DNA of 30,802 nucleotides from SSEF01 sp964398485 (GCA_964398485.1 CAYNMD010000009.1:1-30802); one strand, 5' to 3'. Positions 1 to 8,634 are shown, counted from the stretch's first letter. Notes: a model not told the origin generated them from the sequence alone. Numbers and translations are program-made.

Positions 1-1
1 C

Positions 2-643
2 AAGGCGACTCAGACTCGAATGCTCCTCGCTCGATTAAAAAAAGAAGGCCATAAAGTTCAAACACTCGATTTCCCACAGTACGAAGCGAATTTTTTTGGC
101 AAGCTGATCGGGGAATGTCTCGTGGGCGACTATGGCGATTTTGTGAAGATTGATCCACATATTGGTTCAGTTTTGTACGCGGCTGATCGTTTTGAATCTA
201 GGCCCAAGATCGAAAAGTGGCTGAAGCAAGGGTATATCGTGGTGCTCGATCGGTATGTGAGTTCCAATCAGATTCATCAGGGGGGGGAAATTGTGAATCC
301 AAAGCGGCAGGTAGAATTCTTGCGGTGGCTGGATGCAATGGAGCATGGGGTGTTTGGGCTTCCGCGACCAGATAAAATAGTCTATCTTGATGTGCCCACA
401 GCGATTTCTCAGATACTTCTTCAAACAGAGGATCAAAAACGAAAGAAAGTATATGTAAAGCGACGAAAAACTGATCTGGTAGAAGGGAGTAAAGAGTATC
501 TTGAAAATAGTCGTCTCAATGCTCTCAAGTTGGTTAAAAAACTAAATAATTGGACCAAGATTGACTGTACTAAACAGGGTGAACTCCTCTCACGCGAGGC
601 GATTGCTGAGAAAGTATGGCAAACTGTAGAAAACATTTTATGA
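2..643 (+). CDS. tmk: Thymidylate kinase (5' end outside window)
   Basis: dTMP kinase phosphorylates dTMP to dTDP in the cytoplasm for dTTP synthesis. The reading frame is open to the left edge: the residues before the first visible Met read KATQTR, which fits the end of a thymidylate-kinase P-loop (GxGKxTQ). The real start is therefore upstream and the first ATG at 20 is internal. Other family signs are the DRY motif in VVLDRYVSSNQIHQ, the YLDVP strand, and a lid-like basic stretch near KRKKVYVKRRKTD. The stop TGA overlaps the ATG of dut (ATGA), so the two are translationally coupled and both serve dTTP supply. Identity is confident; the 5' part cannot be judged here. Confidence 0.9.
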   Translation, partial: KATQTRMLLARLKKEGHKVQTLDFPQYEANFFGKLIGECLVGDYGDFVKIDPHIGSVLYAADRFESRPKIEKWLKQGYIVVLDRYVSSNQIHQGGEIVNPKRQVEFLRWLDAMEHGVFGLPRPDKIVYLDVPTAISQILLQTEDQKRKKVYVKRRKTDLVEGSKEYLENSRLNALKLVKKLNNWTKIDCTKQGELLSREAIAEKVWQTVENIL

Positions 644-1065
644 ACATTCAAGTCAAAAAACTCCATCCGGAGGCCAAGGTACCAAGTTTTGCCCATCCTG
701 GGGATGCGGGGATGGATCTCTATTCAGTCGCTGAGCTCATTCTCAAGCCAGGGGAACGAGTCTCAGTATCGACAGGGATTGCCATGGCTCTTCCCGAAGG
801 TTATGTGGCTCTAGTGTGGGATAAGAGTGGTGTATCACATAAATTTGGAGTCAAGGTGCTTGGTGGGGTAATCGACAGTGGTTATCGTGGGGAATACTTG
901 GTAGGTCTAGTGAATTTGAGTCAAGAAAGTTTTGAAATCAAAGTAGGGCAAAAAATTGCTCAACTGCTTATCCAAAAAGTGGAGCATCCGGAAGTGGAGG
1001 AGGTTGCTGAGCTCGATGAGACCAGCCGAGGGGATGGACGTTTTGGCAGTACCGGTGTACACTAG
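640..1065 (+). CDS. dut: dUTP pyrophosphatase
   Basis: Trimeric dUTPase hydrolyses dUTP to dUMP and PPi, keeping uracil out of DNA and feeding dTMP synthesis. At 141 aa it has the usual size. The five dUTPase motifs can be read in order: HPGDAGMDLYS (1), DKSGVSHKFGV (2, normally PRSGLA-like), GGVIDSGYRGE (3, with the catalytic Asp), GQKIAQLLI (4), and SRGDGRFGSTG near the C-terminus (5). I chose the ATG at 640, which overlaps the tmk stop, over an upstream in-frame start inside tmk because the dUTPase fold begins right after it. gatB follows 6 nt after the stop, so the genes look co-transcribed. Confidence 0.94.
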   Translation: MNIQVKKLHPEAKVPSFAHPGDAGMDLYSVAELILKPGERVSVSTGIAMALPEGYVALVWDKSGVSHKFGVKVLGGVIDSGYRGEYLVGLVNLSQESFEIKVGQKIAQLLIQKVEHPEVEEVAELDETSRGDGRFGSTGVH

Positions 1066-1071
1066 GCAATT

Positions 1072-2547
1072 ATGGCAAACTACGAAGCAACAATAGGGAT
1101 GGAAGTTCATGCGGAGCTCAAGACAGCTTCTAAGATGTTTTGCTCTTGTAAAAATGGCCTTGGACTTGAGACGGTTCCCAATGTAAATATTTGCCAAGTG
1201 TGTACGGCTCAGCCGGGAGCCCTCCCAGTTCCCAATGCCAAAGCTATCGAGGCGGTACAAAAAGTGGGCCTGGCGCTTAATTGTGCTCTTAGGCTGAGAT
1301 CAAAATTCGATCGGAAAAATTATTTCTATCCTGACCTTCCCAAGGGGTATCAGATTTCACAGTATGATGAGCCATTCTGTGAGGCGGGGACGATGGAAAT
1401 CGATGGTAAACCTTTTCGTATTACCCGTATTCATCTCGAAGAAGATACTGGTAAACTTACTCATCCAGAAGCAGCTGACTATACTCTTGTTGATTATAAC
1501 CGTGCGGGAGTACCTCTGATGGAACTTGTCACTGAGCCAGATTTTTCCACAGCGAAAGATGCCCGTGCTTTTTGTCAAAAGCTCCGTCAAATCCTCCGCT
1601 ATCTTGAGGTATCTGATGCTGATATGGAGAAGGGGCAAATGCGTTGCGAAGTAAATATTTCACTTCATAAAGTAGGAGGGGATCGTTTGTCGGGAACCAA
1701 AGTAGAAATTAAAAATCTCAATTCTTTCCGTTCAGTAGAACGATCGATCGAATATGAGATTAAACGGCAAACTGAGGCGCTCGAGAATGGCGAAAAAATT
1801 GTTCAGGAAACGAGAGGGTGGGATGAAGGGCGTAATGCCACTGTTTCTCAGCGAAAGAAAGAATCAGCTCATGATTATCGTTATTTTCCAGAGCCTGATA
1901 TCCCTGCGTTCCTCTTTACCCAAACAGATATAGAGGAACTCAAGACTGATCTTCCCGAGCTTCCCGATGCCAAGTTACGTCGATTTATGACAGAGTACGG
2001 ACTGCCTGAGGCTGATGCTATTATTTTAATCGATGATAAAGAGACAGCAGCTTATTTTGAGGCGGTTGCCAGTGAGCTCGGAGCCAAGATAGATGGAGGG
2101 GAAAGCCATTCAGAGCTTGGTCGCATGGTAAAGCTTGCCGCCAACTACTTTATTACCGAAGTGCGTAAATATCTGGGCGAAGAACGGGGGATACAGACTC
2201 TCCCTATTACTCCAGAAAATTATGCAGAGTTCATCGCTATTGTGGCTGATGGCAAGATCAATTCCAGTGCTGCCCAGACCGTTCTCAAAGAAATGCTCAA
2301 GGGATCAGATGGAGATAGTGATCCGTCACATATTATTGATCGACTGAATTTGGCACAGATGAGCGATGCTGGCGAGCTCGAAACCATTGTGGATACCATT
2401 CTCGAGAACAATGCCCAGTCCATCACCGACTTCAAAGCTGGTAAACAAAATGCTTTTCAGTACCTCATCGGCCAGGTGATGAAAGAAACAAAGGGTAAAG
2501 CCAATCCTCAGATGGCGAGTGAAATCTTGAAAAAAAAGCTGGTATAG
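1072..2547 (+). CDS. gatB: Asp/Glu-tRNA amidotransferase subunit B
   Basis: GatB is the kinase/tRNA-binding subunit of GatCAB, which converts Glu-tRNA(Gln) (and sometimes Asp-tRNA(Asn)) to the amidated form. The 491 aa length is typical. The N-terminus has EATIGMEVHAEL followed by the zinc-site cysteines (CSC and CQVC), then YPDLPKGYQISQYD and EEDTGKL, all hallmarks of the GatB catalytic domain. The C-terminal part has the helical and YqeY-like tail ending in a lysine-rich run. No GatA or GatC is in the window. The start is fixed by the 6-nt gap after dut; no Shine-Dalgarno is visible. The tRNA-Gln at 21.8 kb is the expected substrate. Confidence 0.96.
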   Translation: MANYEATIGMEVHAELKTASKMFCSCKNGLGLETVPNVNICQVCTAQPGALPVPNAKAIEAVQKVGLALNCALRLRSKFDRKNYFYPDLPKGYQISQYDEPFCEAGTMEIDGKPFRITRIHLEEDTGKLTHPEAADYTLVDYNRAGVPLMELVTEPDFSTAKDARAFCQKLRQILRYLEVSDADMEKGQMRCEVNISLHKVGGDRLSGTKVEIKNLNSFRSVERSIEYEIKRQTEALENGEKIVQETRGWDEGRNATVSQRKKESAHDYRYFPEPDIPAFLFTQTDIEELKTDLPELPDAKLRRFMTEYGLPEADAIILIDDKETAAYFEAVASELGAKIDGGESHSELGRMVKLAANYFITEVRKYLGEERGIQTLPITPENYAEFIAIVADGKINSSAAQTVLKEMLKGSDGDSDPSHIIDRLNLAQMSDAGELETIVDTILENNAQSITDFKAGKQNAFQYLIGQVMKETKGKANPQMASEILKKKLV

Positions 2548-2548
2548 T

Positions 2549-2947
2549 ATGATGCATTACCACCTTTTCCGTTTAGTGTGCAATTGTCCAACCCGGGACT
2601 TGGCTATAGCTTTGAGTAAAGAGCTCTTTGCAAAGAAGCTTATTTTTGATAGCAAAGTATATCAGGCAGCTACCATGATGTGTGGTCGAGATGATGTCCG
2701 GGATGAATATGTGCTTGAGGTGTTGACGATGCGGGGCAGCATTGTATCGGTGGCTCATCTTATCAAAGAGCGGCATCCAGAAAAAGGAGTGTTTATTTCT
2801 TCTCAACCAGAGTACAGTAGTCAGGAGGATTTTAACACAGTGAAACGGAATGTTGTCTATTCAACTCTGAATAAGACAGTATTTTGGGCAGGCCTTTTTA
2901 TAGGACTTCTCTTAACGGGGTATATCGTGTCTATTCTTCTTTTCTAA
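2549..2947 (+). CDS. CutA-like protein with C-terminal membrane anchor
   Basis: Predicted 132 aa protein starting 1 nt after the gatB stop, so probably in the same transcript. Residues 1-90 follow the layout of CutA (a trimeric, PII-like ferredoxin fold): an opening strand ending in NCP, a helix with ALSKELFAKKL, a central strand pair, and a final HPEKGVFISSQPE segment that matches the conserved HPY.vPei...P of CutA. Residues about 108-131 form one hydrophobic segment (WAGLFIGLLLTGYIVSILLF), which ordinary CutA lacks. CutA has been linked to divalent-metal tolerance, but its role is poorly defined and none is proven here. The fold assignment is by eye and could be wrong; the membrane anchor is clear. 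Confidence 0.55.
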   Translation: MMHYHLFRLVCNCPTRDLAIALSKELFAKKLIFDSKVYQAATMMCGRDDVRDEYVLEVLTMRGSIVSVAHLIKERHPEKGVFISSQPEYSSQEDFNTVKRNVVYSTLNKTVFWAGLFIGLLLTGYIVSILLF

Positions 2948-2950
2948 GGG

Positions 2951-2972
2951 TCAAAGTTTGAGGATTCTTTGA
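2951..2972. terminator. Possible weak hairpin between convergent genes
   Basis: TCAAAG at 2951-2956 pairs with CTTTGA at 2967-2972 across a 10-nt loop, in the 43-nt gap between the convergent cutA-like gene and miaA. There is no T-run, so it is a poor intrinsic terminator. Confidence 0.2.
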
Positions 2973-2990
2973 GTCACGATTGAGACCTTG

Positions 2991-3887
2991 TTACTGTTTG
3001 ACCAATACGTGTGCTGCTTCAGCATTTTGAATCCAATGAATAACAGCGCCGCGCTTTTCGAGACGACGCAGAGAGGATCGTTGGCGTTTGGCGTAGTGGA
3101 TAATGTCGTAAGGGAGAGTTTCATTTACCTCGCCGAGAGTGATTTTTCCTTGGAGGTGTCTGGCGAGAGCTCGGTATTCGAGACCAAAACTTTCCAGACG
3201 CTCAAAACTTACTCCACTTCGATTGAGTTTAATGACCTCTTCAAGCATACCAGCCTTCATTCGAGCCTTGAGGCGGGTACGAATCTTTTGGTTGAGTTCC
3301 TCGACTGGAGGATTGAGTCCGATGATAGTGAAACGATGTATATCAAAGGCTGTATGAGGAAGTTCTGGGACTTTGCCGAGCGCTTTGGCAATTTCGATAG
3401 CACGAAGAATTCTCAGGCGATTATTACTGTCGACGGTTTTGGCCCGTTCTGGATCGAGTCTTTTGAGGTAGCCCATGAGCTCACTCTTGCTCTTCATGCC
3501 CCATTTTTCACGGAAGGCCTTGTCTGGTGCGACCTTGGGAAGACTGATACCAAAAAGGAGTGTTTCTATCCAAAAAGTACTCCCACCGCAAATGATTACT
3601 CGTTTTCCGCGGGATTCAATATCTTGGATAGCAGCGGTGACATCCCGGAGGAAGTGAGAAACATTGTATTCAGTTTTTGGATTGGCAATATCAATGAGAT
3701 GATGACGAATCCCTCGCATTTCTTCGCGGGTAATTTTTCCGGTACCAATATCCATGCCTCGATAGACTTGGCGGCTGTCGGCGGAAATGATCTCACCGTT
3801 GAGGCGTTCAGCGAGAGCAACAGCAAGGTCTGATTTCCCTGCCGCAGTAGGTCCAACAATGACGATAATTGATGCATGACGAGACAT
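2991..3887 (-). CDS. miaA: tRNA dimethylallyltransferase
   Basis: MiaA transfers a dimethylallyl group to the N6 of A37 in tRNAs that read codons starting with U. The 298 aa length is normal. The N-terminus has the P-loop GPTAAGKSDLA, then ISADSRQVYRGMDIGTGK, the family's substrate-binding signature. Further on are HHLIDI, GGSTFW (normally GGTGLY-like), and a C-terminal region containing ESFGLEYRALARHLQG and an FxxxxxYAKRQ-type motif (DIIHYAKRQ). The start is the ATG just before the P-loop strand, with no Shine-Dalgarno. It lies downstream of dnaE on the same strand but has a good promoter of its own in the 73-nt gap. Its third motif, GGSTFWIET, is a mild departure from the usual GGTGLY. Confidence 0.95.
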   Translation of the reverse strand: MSRHASIIVIVGPTAAGKSDLAVALAERLNGEIISADSRQVYRGMDIGTGKITREEMRGIRHHLIDIANPKTEYNVSHFLRDVTAAIQDIESRGKRVIICGGSTFWIETLLFGISLPKVAPDKAFREKWGMKSKSELMGYLKRLDPERAKTVDSNNRLRILRAIEIAKALGKVPELPHTAFDIHRFTIIGLNPPVEELNQKIRTRLKARMKAGMLEEVIKLNRSGVSFERLESFGLEYRALARHLQGKITLGEVNETLPYDIIHYAKRQRSSLRRLEKRGAVIHWIQNAEAAHVLVKQ

Positions 3888-3914
3888 AGGGAAGTCAACA
3901 AATCACAGAATATA

Positions 3915-3943
3915 AAAATACCACAAGATTTATATATGGTCAA
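3915..3943 (-). promoter_or_regulatory. Sigma70-type promoter for miaA
   Basis: On the minus strand, -35 TTGACC (3938-3943) and -10 TATTTT (3915-3920) are separated by exactly 17 nt. Predicted transcription starts near 3907, giving a leader of about 20 nt. Confidence 0.6.
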
Positions 3944-3960
3944 TAGGAAGAGCAAGGAGT

Positions 3961-6900
3961 CTATTCAATATTTTTGATAATAATACTTTCTACATTGGGA
4001 ACAGATTGCAATTGCTCCTTGGTACTTTCATCAAGCGCAATAATAAATGAGGTGCGGATAGTGGAGCCTAGAATCCTTACACTTATCTGAGTATCACCGG
4101 GAGGAAGGGAGCGTAATACTTTAGAGAGTTCACTTACAGCACTTGGGTCTGTTCCATTAGCAAAGCTGATAAGAGCTTTTTTCTGAGCGACCGCTTTTAC
4201 TTGGGACGGGGTATATTTTGCTCGAGTGATAGCAATGCGTTCATGTTGTGCTACAGTGTGTTCACCAACGCGGCGAACATCGTCAGCAGAGATGCGGAGA
4301 GCACCGTCCTTGTGATTAATCTTGAGATCTATCTCAACGATTTCATCCTCAATGAGAAGACCGCCTACTCGTTCTGCTGTTTTGCCAAATACTAGGAGTT
4401 CCACTCGACCAGAAGTGTCTTCGATACCGATAAAGTAGAGTGTTTGACCAGTTTTGGAGAGTGATTTCCTGACGCTGGTGATGATGCCGCCAATCGTTAC
4501 AGATTTCCCATCAGGTTCTTTTTCGAGCTCATGGATAGGGGTAGCTATTTGATGAAAATACACGTTGTATTCCTTTACCGGATGACCAGAGACATAAAGT
4601 CCAAGGAGTTCTTTTTCCCAAGAAAGTCTCTCTCGCTCTGTTGCAGGAGAGACGGATTTGAGTTTAATCTTCGTTTCTGGGAGAGGAAGTGCTCCAAAGA
4701 GACTGTCACCGTGTGATTCTTTGAGGGCTCGTGAGTCTTTACCGTAATGAAGAATAACGTCGAGACTCTCAAGGATGGCTTTTGTCTCACCAAAATTTGA
4801 GAGAGCACCCACCTTGGCTAGTGCTTCCATGGTGCGTTTGTTGAGATCCTTGGTTTGAACGCGTTCCATAAAGTTTTCGAGCGAAGTGTATTTCCCATTT
4901 CGTTTACGCTCAGCGACGATTTCTTCAGCAGCTACATTACCAACATTTTTGATAGCGGAGAGTCCAAAGCGGATGCGCTCTTTGCCATCATCACCAACAA
5001 TGACGGCAAAATCCTGAAAGCTTTCATTCACATCTGGAGGAAGGACCTCGAGGCCGATTTCGCGCGCTTCCCGAACCTCGATAGCGACACGATCGATATC
5101 GGCTTGATCACCGGTAAGGAGAGCGGCCATAAATTCTGCTGGGAAATGAGCCTTGAGGTAGGCGGTCTGATAACCAATGAGGGCATAACAGGCAGCATGG
5201 GAACGGTTGAATCCATATCCAGCAAATGGTTCGATGAAAGCGAACACTTTTTCACCAACACTTTTTCCTACCCCAGTTTTTACACAACCCTCGATGAATT
5301 TTTCTCGTTGCTCAGCAACGAGTTCTTTAATTTTTTTCCCGACCGCTTTACGCAGAACGTCAGCTTCACCAAGAGTGAAGCCAGCAAGATCGCGAGCAAT
5401 CTGCATGAGCTGTTCCTGATAGACTGCTACCCCGTAGGTATTTTTGAGAATTGGTTCGAGTTTCGGGTGGAGATACTCGACTTTCTTTTCTCCGTGCTTA
5501 CCAGCGATAAAGTCAGGGATATATTCCATCGGTCCCGGTCGATAGAGAGCCACCATAGCGATGATGTCTTCGAAGACGCTCGGCTTCAGCTGTTTGAGAT
5601 AGCGTTTCATGCCCGTCGATTCGAGCTGGAATACTCCGGTGGTGTGAGCTTCTTGGAGCACTTTATAGGTGGCTTCGTCATCGAGAGAAAGTTTCTCGAT
5701 GTCAGGGACAGTTTTTCCAAGCTTTCGGGCAATATTGAGAGCATTTTCGATTACCGTGAGGTTCCGGAGACCAAGGAAGTCCATCTTGAGCAGGCCAATT
5801 TTTTCTACAGCATTAGCTTTGGTTGAGGCAGCATACTGAGTAACCACGGCGTCCTCTCCCCCGGCAACGCGCTGGAGGGGAGTATATTCAGTTACCGGAT
5901 CTTTGGTGATCACGACACCACACGCATGCATTGAAGCATGGCGCGCGAGTCCTTCAATTTTTTTGGCAGCATCAACCAACCGTTTTACTTCGGCTGAGCT
6001 GTTGTAGTGAGCCTGAAATTCTGGTACTCCCTCGATAGCCTCTTCAATAGAAGTGAACATAGGGATCATTTTGGCCGTTTTGTCACAGAGCTCGAGAGGG
6101 ATGCCAAGGGCACGACCGACATCACGGATCGATCCACGGGCAGCCATAGTACCAAAGGTGATAATCTGAGCAACATGATCGCTACCATATTTTTGTCGTA
6201 CATACCCCAGTACATCTTCACGACGAACATCAGCAAAATCCATATCAACGTCGGGCATTGATATACGTTCGGGGTTGAGAAATCGCTCAAAGAGAAGGTC
6301 GTATTTGATTGGGTCGAGGTTGGTGATACCGGTGAGGTAGGCTACAAATGAGCCGGCTGCTGATCCACGGCCAGGTCCCACCACCACTCCGTGACCTTTG
6401 GCCCAGTTGACGAAGTCTTGCACAATAAGGAAGTAAGAAGCGAAGCCAGTTTTTTTGATGATAGAGAGTTCATAGTCCATGCGCTCTTGGCGTTCTGGAG
6501 TAATTGTTTCTCCGGGATATCGTTTCTCATAGCCAGCGAGACAGAGTTCGTGAAGGTATTCATCAGCACTTTTTCCTTCGGGGAGCGGGAAAGAGGGAAG
6601 ATGATTTTCTCCCATTTCAATATGGACATTACAGGCGCTCGCGATTTTTTCAGTATTGTCGACGGCCTCAGGGATATCTTTGAAAAGCTCACGCATTTCT
6701 GCTTCACTTCGAAAAGAGAGATTGAACTGCTTCATGGAGAAACGTTCAGTGTCAGTTACCTTTTTGTTATCACGAATAGCAAGAAGAACGTCCTGAGTAG
6801 CGGCATCTTCCGCATAGAGGTAGTGGACGTCATTGGTAGCAACGAGGGGAATCCCGGTTTCTCGCGAGAGCTCTATGAGTCCTTGATTGGCCATGAGTTG

Positions 6901-7446
6901 GTTTTCGTAGTCAAGGTGGGGCTGTATTTCAAGATAGAAATTGTCTTTTCCAAAGAGTGCTTGATATTCGAGAGCGACTTGTTTGGCTCGTTCATAGTTC
7001 CCGTAAAGAATTTCTGAAGGGATCTCGCCCTGGAGGGATCCAGATAAAGCAATGATTCCTTCCCCGTATTCTTTGAGGAGGGCTTTGTCGGTTCGAGCCT
7101 TGTAGTAAAATCCTTCCAGTTGAGCGATAGAAATAATTTTGAGCAGGTTTTTATAGCCAATCTCATTTTGGGCGAGTAGGACCAGCTGATGACGGCGACG
7201 ATCTTCAGCGGTATTATTTTTGCTTCTGAGGTTTTTAGCTACCCATACTTCAGCGCCGATAATTGGTTTGATACCGGCTTTTTCGGCAGCGAGATAAAAT
7301 TCGATCGCCGCATAGAGCGCGGAGGTGTCGGTAATAGCAAGGCTCGTCATCCCTAACTCTTTGGCACGTTGAGCCAATGCCTCAGGTGTCGGGAGAGCGG
7401 TGAGGAGCGAATAATGGGAATGGACGTGGAGATGAGTAAAGGCCAT
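3961..7446 (-). CDS. dnaE: DNA polymerase III subunit alpha
   Basis: Replicative polymerase of 1161 aa, the normal size for DnaE1. Domains in order: PHP domain (about 1-270, opening HLHVHSHYSLL), polymerase core with GPGRGSAAGS and the catalytic PDVDMDF at about 394-401, fingers/thumb with YRPGPMEYIPDF and GYGFNRSHAACYA, tandem helix-hairpin-helix, and an OB-fold (VTIGGIITSVRKSLSKTG) before the tail. The ATG at 7446 is preferred over an in-frame TTG 21 nt upstream because homologous sequence starts there. No Shine-Dalgarno is visible. In the PHP domain, the Asp that usually follows YSLL (as in YSLLDG) is Thr, while other candidate metal-binding His residues remain. The gene is divergent from rnhB, and miaA lies downstream. 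Confidence 0.97.
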   Translation of the reverse strand: MAFTHLHVHSHYSLLTALPTPEALAQRAKELGMTSLAITDTSALYAAIEFYLAAEKAGIKPIIGAEVWVAKNLRSKNNTAEDRRRHQLVLLAQNEIGYKNLLKIISIAQLEGFYYKARTDKALLKEYGEGIIALSGSLQGEIPSEILYGNYERAKQVALEYQALFGKDNFYLEIQPHLDYENQLMANQGLIELSRETGIPLVATNDVHYLYAEDAATQDVLLAIRDNKKVTDTERFSMKQFNLSFRSEAEMRELFKDIPEAVDNTEKIASACNVHIEMGENHLPSFPLPEGKSADEYLHELCLAGYEKRYPGETITPERQERMDYELSIIKKTGFASYFLIVQDFVNWAKGHGVVVGPGRGSAAGSFVAYLTGITNLDPIKYDLLFERFLNPERISMPDVDMDFADVRREDVLGYVRQKYGSDHVAQIITFGTMAARGSIRDVGRALGIPLELCDKTAKMIPMFTSIEEAIEGVPEFQAHYNSSAEVKRLVDAAKKIEGLARHASMHACGVVITKDPVTEYTPLQRVAGGEDAVVTQYAASTKANAVEKIGLLKMDFLGLRNLTVIENALNIARKLGKTVPDIEKLSLDDEATYKVLQEAHTTGVFQLESTGMKRYLKQLKPSVFEDIIAMVALYRPGPMEYIPDFIAGKHGEKKVEYLHPKLEPILKNTYGVAVYQEQLMQIARDLAGFTLGEADVLRKAVGKKIKELVAEQREKFIEGCVKTGVGKSVGEKVFAFIEPFAGYGFNRSHAACYALIGYQTAYLKAHFPAEFMAALLTGDQADIDRVAIEVREAREIGLEVLPPDVNESFQDFAVIVGDDGKERIRFGLSAIKNVGNVAAEEIVAERKRNGKYTSLENFMERVQTKDLNKRTMEALAKVGALSNFGETKAILESLDVILHYGKDSRALKESHGDSLFGALPLPETKIKLKSVSPATERERLSWEKELLGLYVSGHPVKEYNVYFHQIATPIHELEKEPDGKSVTIGGIITSVRKSLSKTGQTLYFIGIEDTSGRVELLVFGKTAERVGGLLIEDEIVEIDLKINHKDGALRISADDVRRVGEHTVAQHERIAITRAKYTPSQVKAVAQKKALISFANGTDPSAVSELSKVLRSLPPGDTQISVRILGSTIRTSFIIALDESTKEQLQSVPNVESIIIKNIE

Positions 7447-7582
7447 AGAGTATTTTTGGACAAACAAAAAACCGCGCTAAACAGTCGGTCTGAAGATAAA
7501 AAATAATAAGAATGTCATAAGTTGATTCTCTCATTATCCAGCTTACGCCTCGGACTTTGCAGAGAAGTTAGTATTCGTAGTA

Positions 7583-7588
7583 TATAAT
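7583..7588 (+). promoter_or_regulatory. Consensus -10 box placing rnhB transcription at its ATG
   Basis: A perfect TATAAT ends 6 nt before the rnhB ATG at 7595. The expected transcription start (6-7 nt downstream) is at or next to the A of the ATG, so the mRNA would be leaderless. A TTGCAG lies 20 nt upstream, which is too far for a standard -35. Confidence 0.5.
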
Positions 7589-7594
7589 TACTGC

Positions 7595-8311
7595 ATGAAA
7601 ATTCCAACTTTTGAGCGAGAACAATTTCTGGTCAGCCAAGGCTTTCTCCCGGTAGGGGTTGATGAGGCGGGGAGGGGCCCCTTAGCTGGGCCAGTTGTTG
7701 CCTGTGCGACCTTGTATAAGAAGATATATAGTGAGGAATCGAAGTTGGAAGTAGATGAGACAGATAAGCGCTGGAAACTGATTCGGGATTCAAAGAAGCT
7801 CTCATCCAAGCAGCGCGATGAGGCATATGATTTTGTAACCGAACAATTTTTTGTTGGGGTAGGCATTATTGGTCCAGAGACTATTGACCGAGTGAATATT
7901 CTCGAAGCCACTTTCCTCTCGATGAAAGCAGCTCTCTCGGATCTCGAAAAACAATTGTCAGCGGCAGAGAAAAAGGAGCTGATGATTCTTATTGATGGCA
8001 ATCAGACTATCCCAAATCTGTCGCTTCAGCAGGAGCCTCTGGTGAGTGGTGATAGTCTGGTGCGTTCGATTGCAGCTGCCTCGATTATTGCCAAAGTGAC
8101 TCGGGATAGACTAATCGTTGAAGCAGATACTTTGTATCCAGGGTATGGTTTTGCTCAGCACAAAGGGTATGGTACAGCGGTCCATATGGCAGCCCTCAGG
8201 AAACTGGGCCCCTCGTCTATCCATCGCATGAGCTTCCGACCAGTCCAGCTTGCCATTCCTGAAAACGTCAATAAGCGATTTTCGGGGATATTAAAGCCGA
8301 GAAAGAGCTAG
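7595..8311 (+). CDS. rnhB: Ribonuclease HII
   Basis: RNase HII cleaves the RNA strand of RNA-DNA hybrids and starts removal of single ribonucleotides from DNA. The 238 aa protein has all the family marks: GVDEAGRGPLAGPV with the catalytic Asp-Glu pair near residue 23, RDSKKLS, an internal DGN (catalytic Asp), AASIIAKVTRD (third Asp), and YGFAQHKGYGT. It has a modest insertion of about 15 residues between the first two motifs (IYSEESKLEVDETDKRW). The ATG at 7595 is the only sensible start and lies directly behind a consensus -10 box, so translation is probably leaderless. The promoter regions of rnhB and divergent dnaE share the 148-nt gap. Confidence 0.96.
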   Translation: MKIPTFEREQFLVSQGFLPVGVDEAGRGPLAGPVVACATLYKKIYSEESKLEVDETDKRWKLIRDSKKLSSKQRDEAYDFVTEQFFVGVGIIGPETIDRVNILEATFLSMKAALSDLEKQLSAAEKKELMILIDGNQTIPNLSLQQEPLVSGDSLVRSIAAASIIAKVTRDRLIVEADTLYPGYGFAQHKGYGTAVHMAALRKLGPSSIHRMSFRPVQLAIPENVNKRFSGILKPRKS

Positions 8312-8337
8312 AGGGCGGATGCATCTAGGGTGCTGGC

Positions 8338-8366
8338 TTGCCAAACCTGGAGTATTCTGCTAAACT
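8338..8366 (+). promoter_or_regulatory. Sigma70-type promoter for rpmF
   Basis: -35 TTGCCA (8338-8343), a 17-nt spacer, then -10 TAAACT (8361-8366). Transcription would begin near 8373, giving a leader of about 58 nt that contains the hairpin at 8383-8398. Confidence 0.6.
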
Positions 8367-8382
8367 ATCCCCATCTTGATAG

Positions 8383-8401
8383 AGGCTCTCTAGAGCCTTT
8401 T
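8383..8401 (+). terminator. Leader hairpin with short T-run ahead of rpmF
   Basis: AGGCTC (8383-8388) pairs with GAGCCT (8393-8398) around the loop TCTA, followed by four T. It lies downstream of the rpmF promoter and upstream of the rpmF start. It could therefore be a leader attenuator for rpmF as well as the end of rnhB transcription. Confidence 0.4.
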
Positions 8402-8430
8402 CCCTAACCCCAATTGACCAAGGTTTTCCT

Positions 8431-8634
8431 ATGGCCCTCCCCAAACAACGGCATACCCATCATCGTCGCGACCGGGCTCGCAAGTTTCATGCTCTCAAGC
8501 CGATTGAAACAGTGACCTGTCCCAAGTGCAGCTCTCCTGTCACCCCACACAGAGCCTGCTCTGTTTGCGGCGAATATCGTGGTAAAGCCGTGCTCTCTGT
8601 CGCTCCAAAGATGAAAGCTGAAAAGACCGCCTAG
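8431..8634 (+). CDS. rpmF: 50S ribosomal protein L32
   Basis: Zinc-ribbon form of L32, 67 aa. It starts MALPKQRHTHHRRDRAR, the basic N-terminus typical of the family, followed by CPKC and CSVCG as the four zinc ligands with the conserved PHR between them, then a YRGKAV strand and a short lysine/alanine tail. It has its own promoter and a 58-nt leader with a hairpin. The leader before the ATG is pyrimidine-rich with no Shine-Dalgarno. The stop codon TAG sits inside the palindromic terminator at 8622-8643. Confidence 0.95.
   Translation: MALPKQRHTHHRRDRARKFHALKPIETVTCPKCSSPVTPHRACSVCGEYRGKAVLSVAPKMKAEKTA

Noticed and set aside
2988..3833. 281-codon plus-strand frame opposite miaA
   Set aside because: It is antisense to a clear miaA gene; its translation has no family features and it has no promoter or ribosome site.
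4855..5826. 323-codon plus-strand frame opposite dnaE
   Set aside because: Antisense to conserved DnaE sequence; a shadow of the codon bias.
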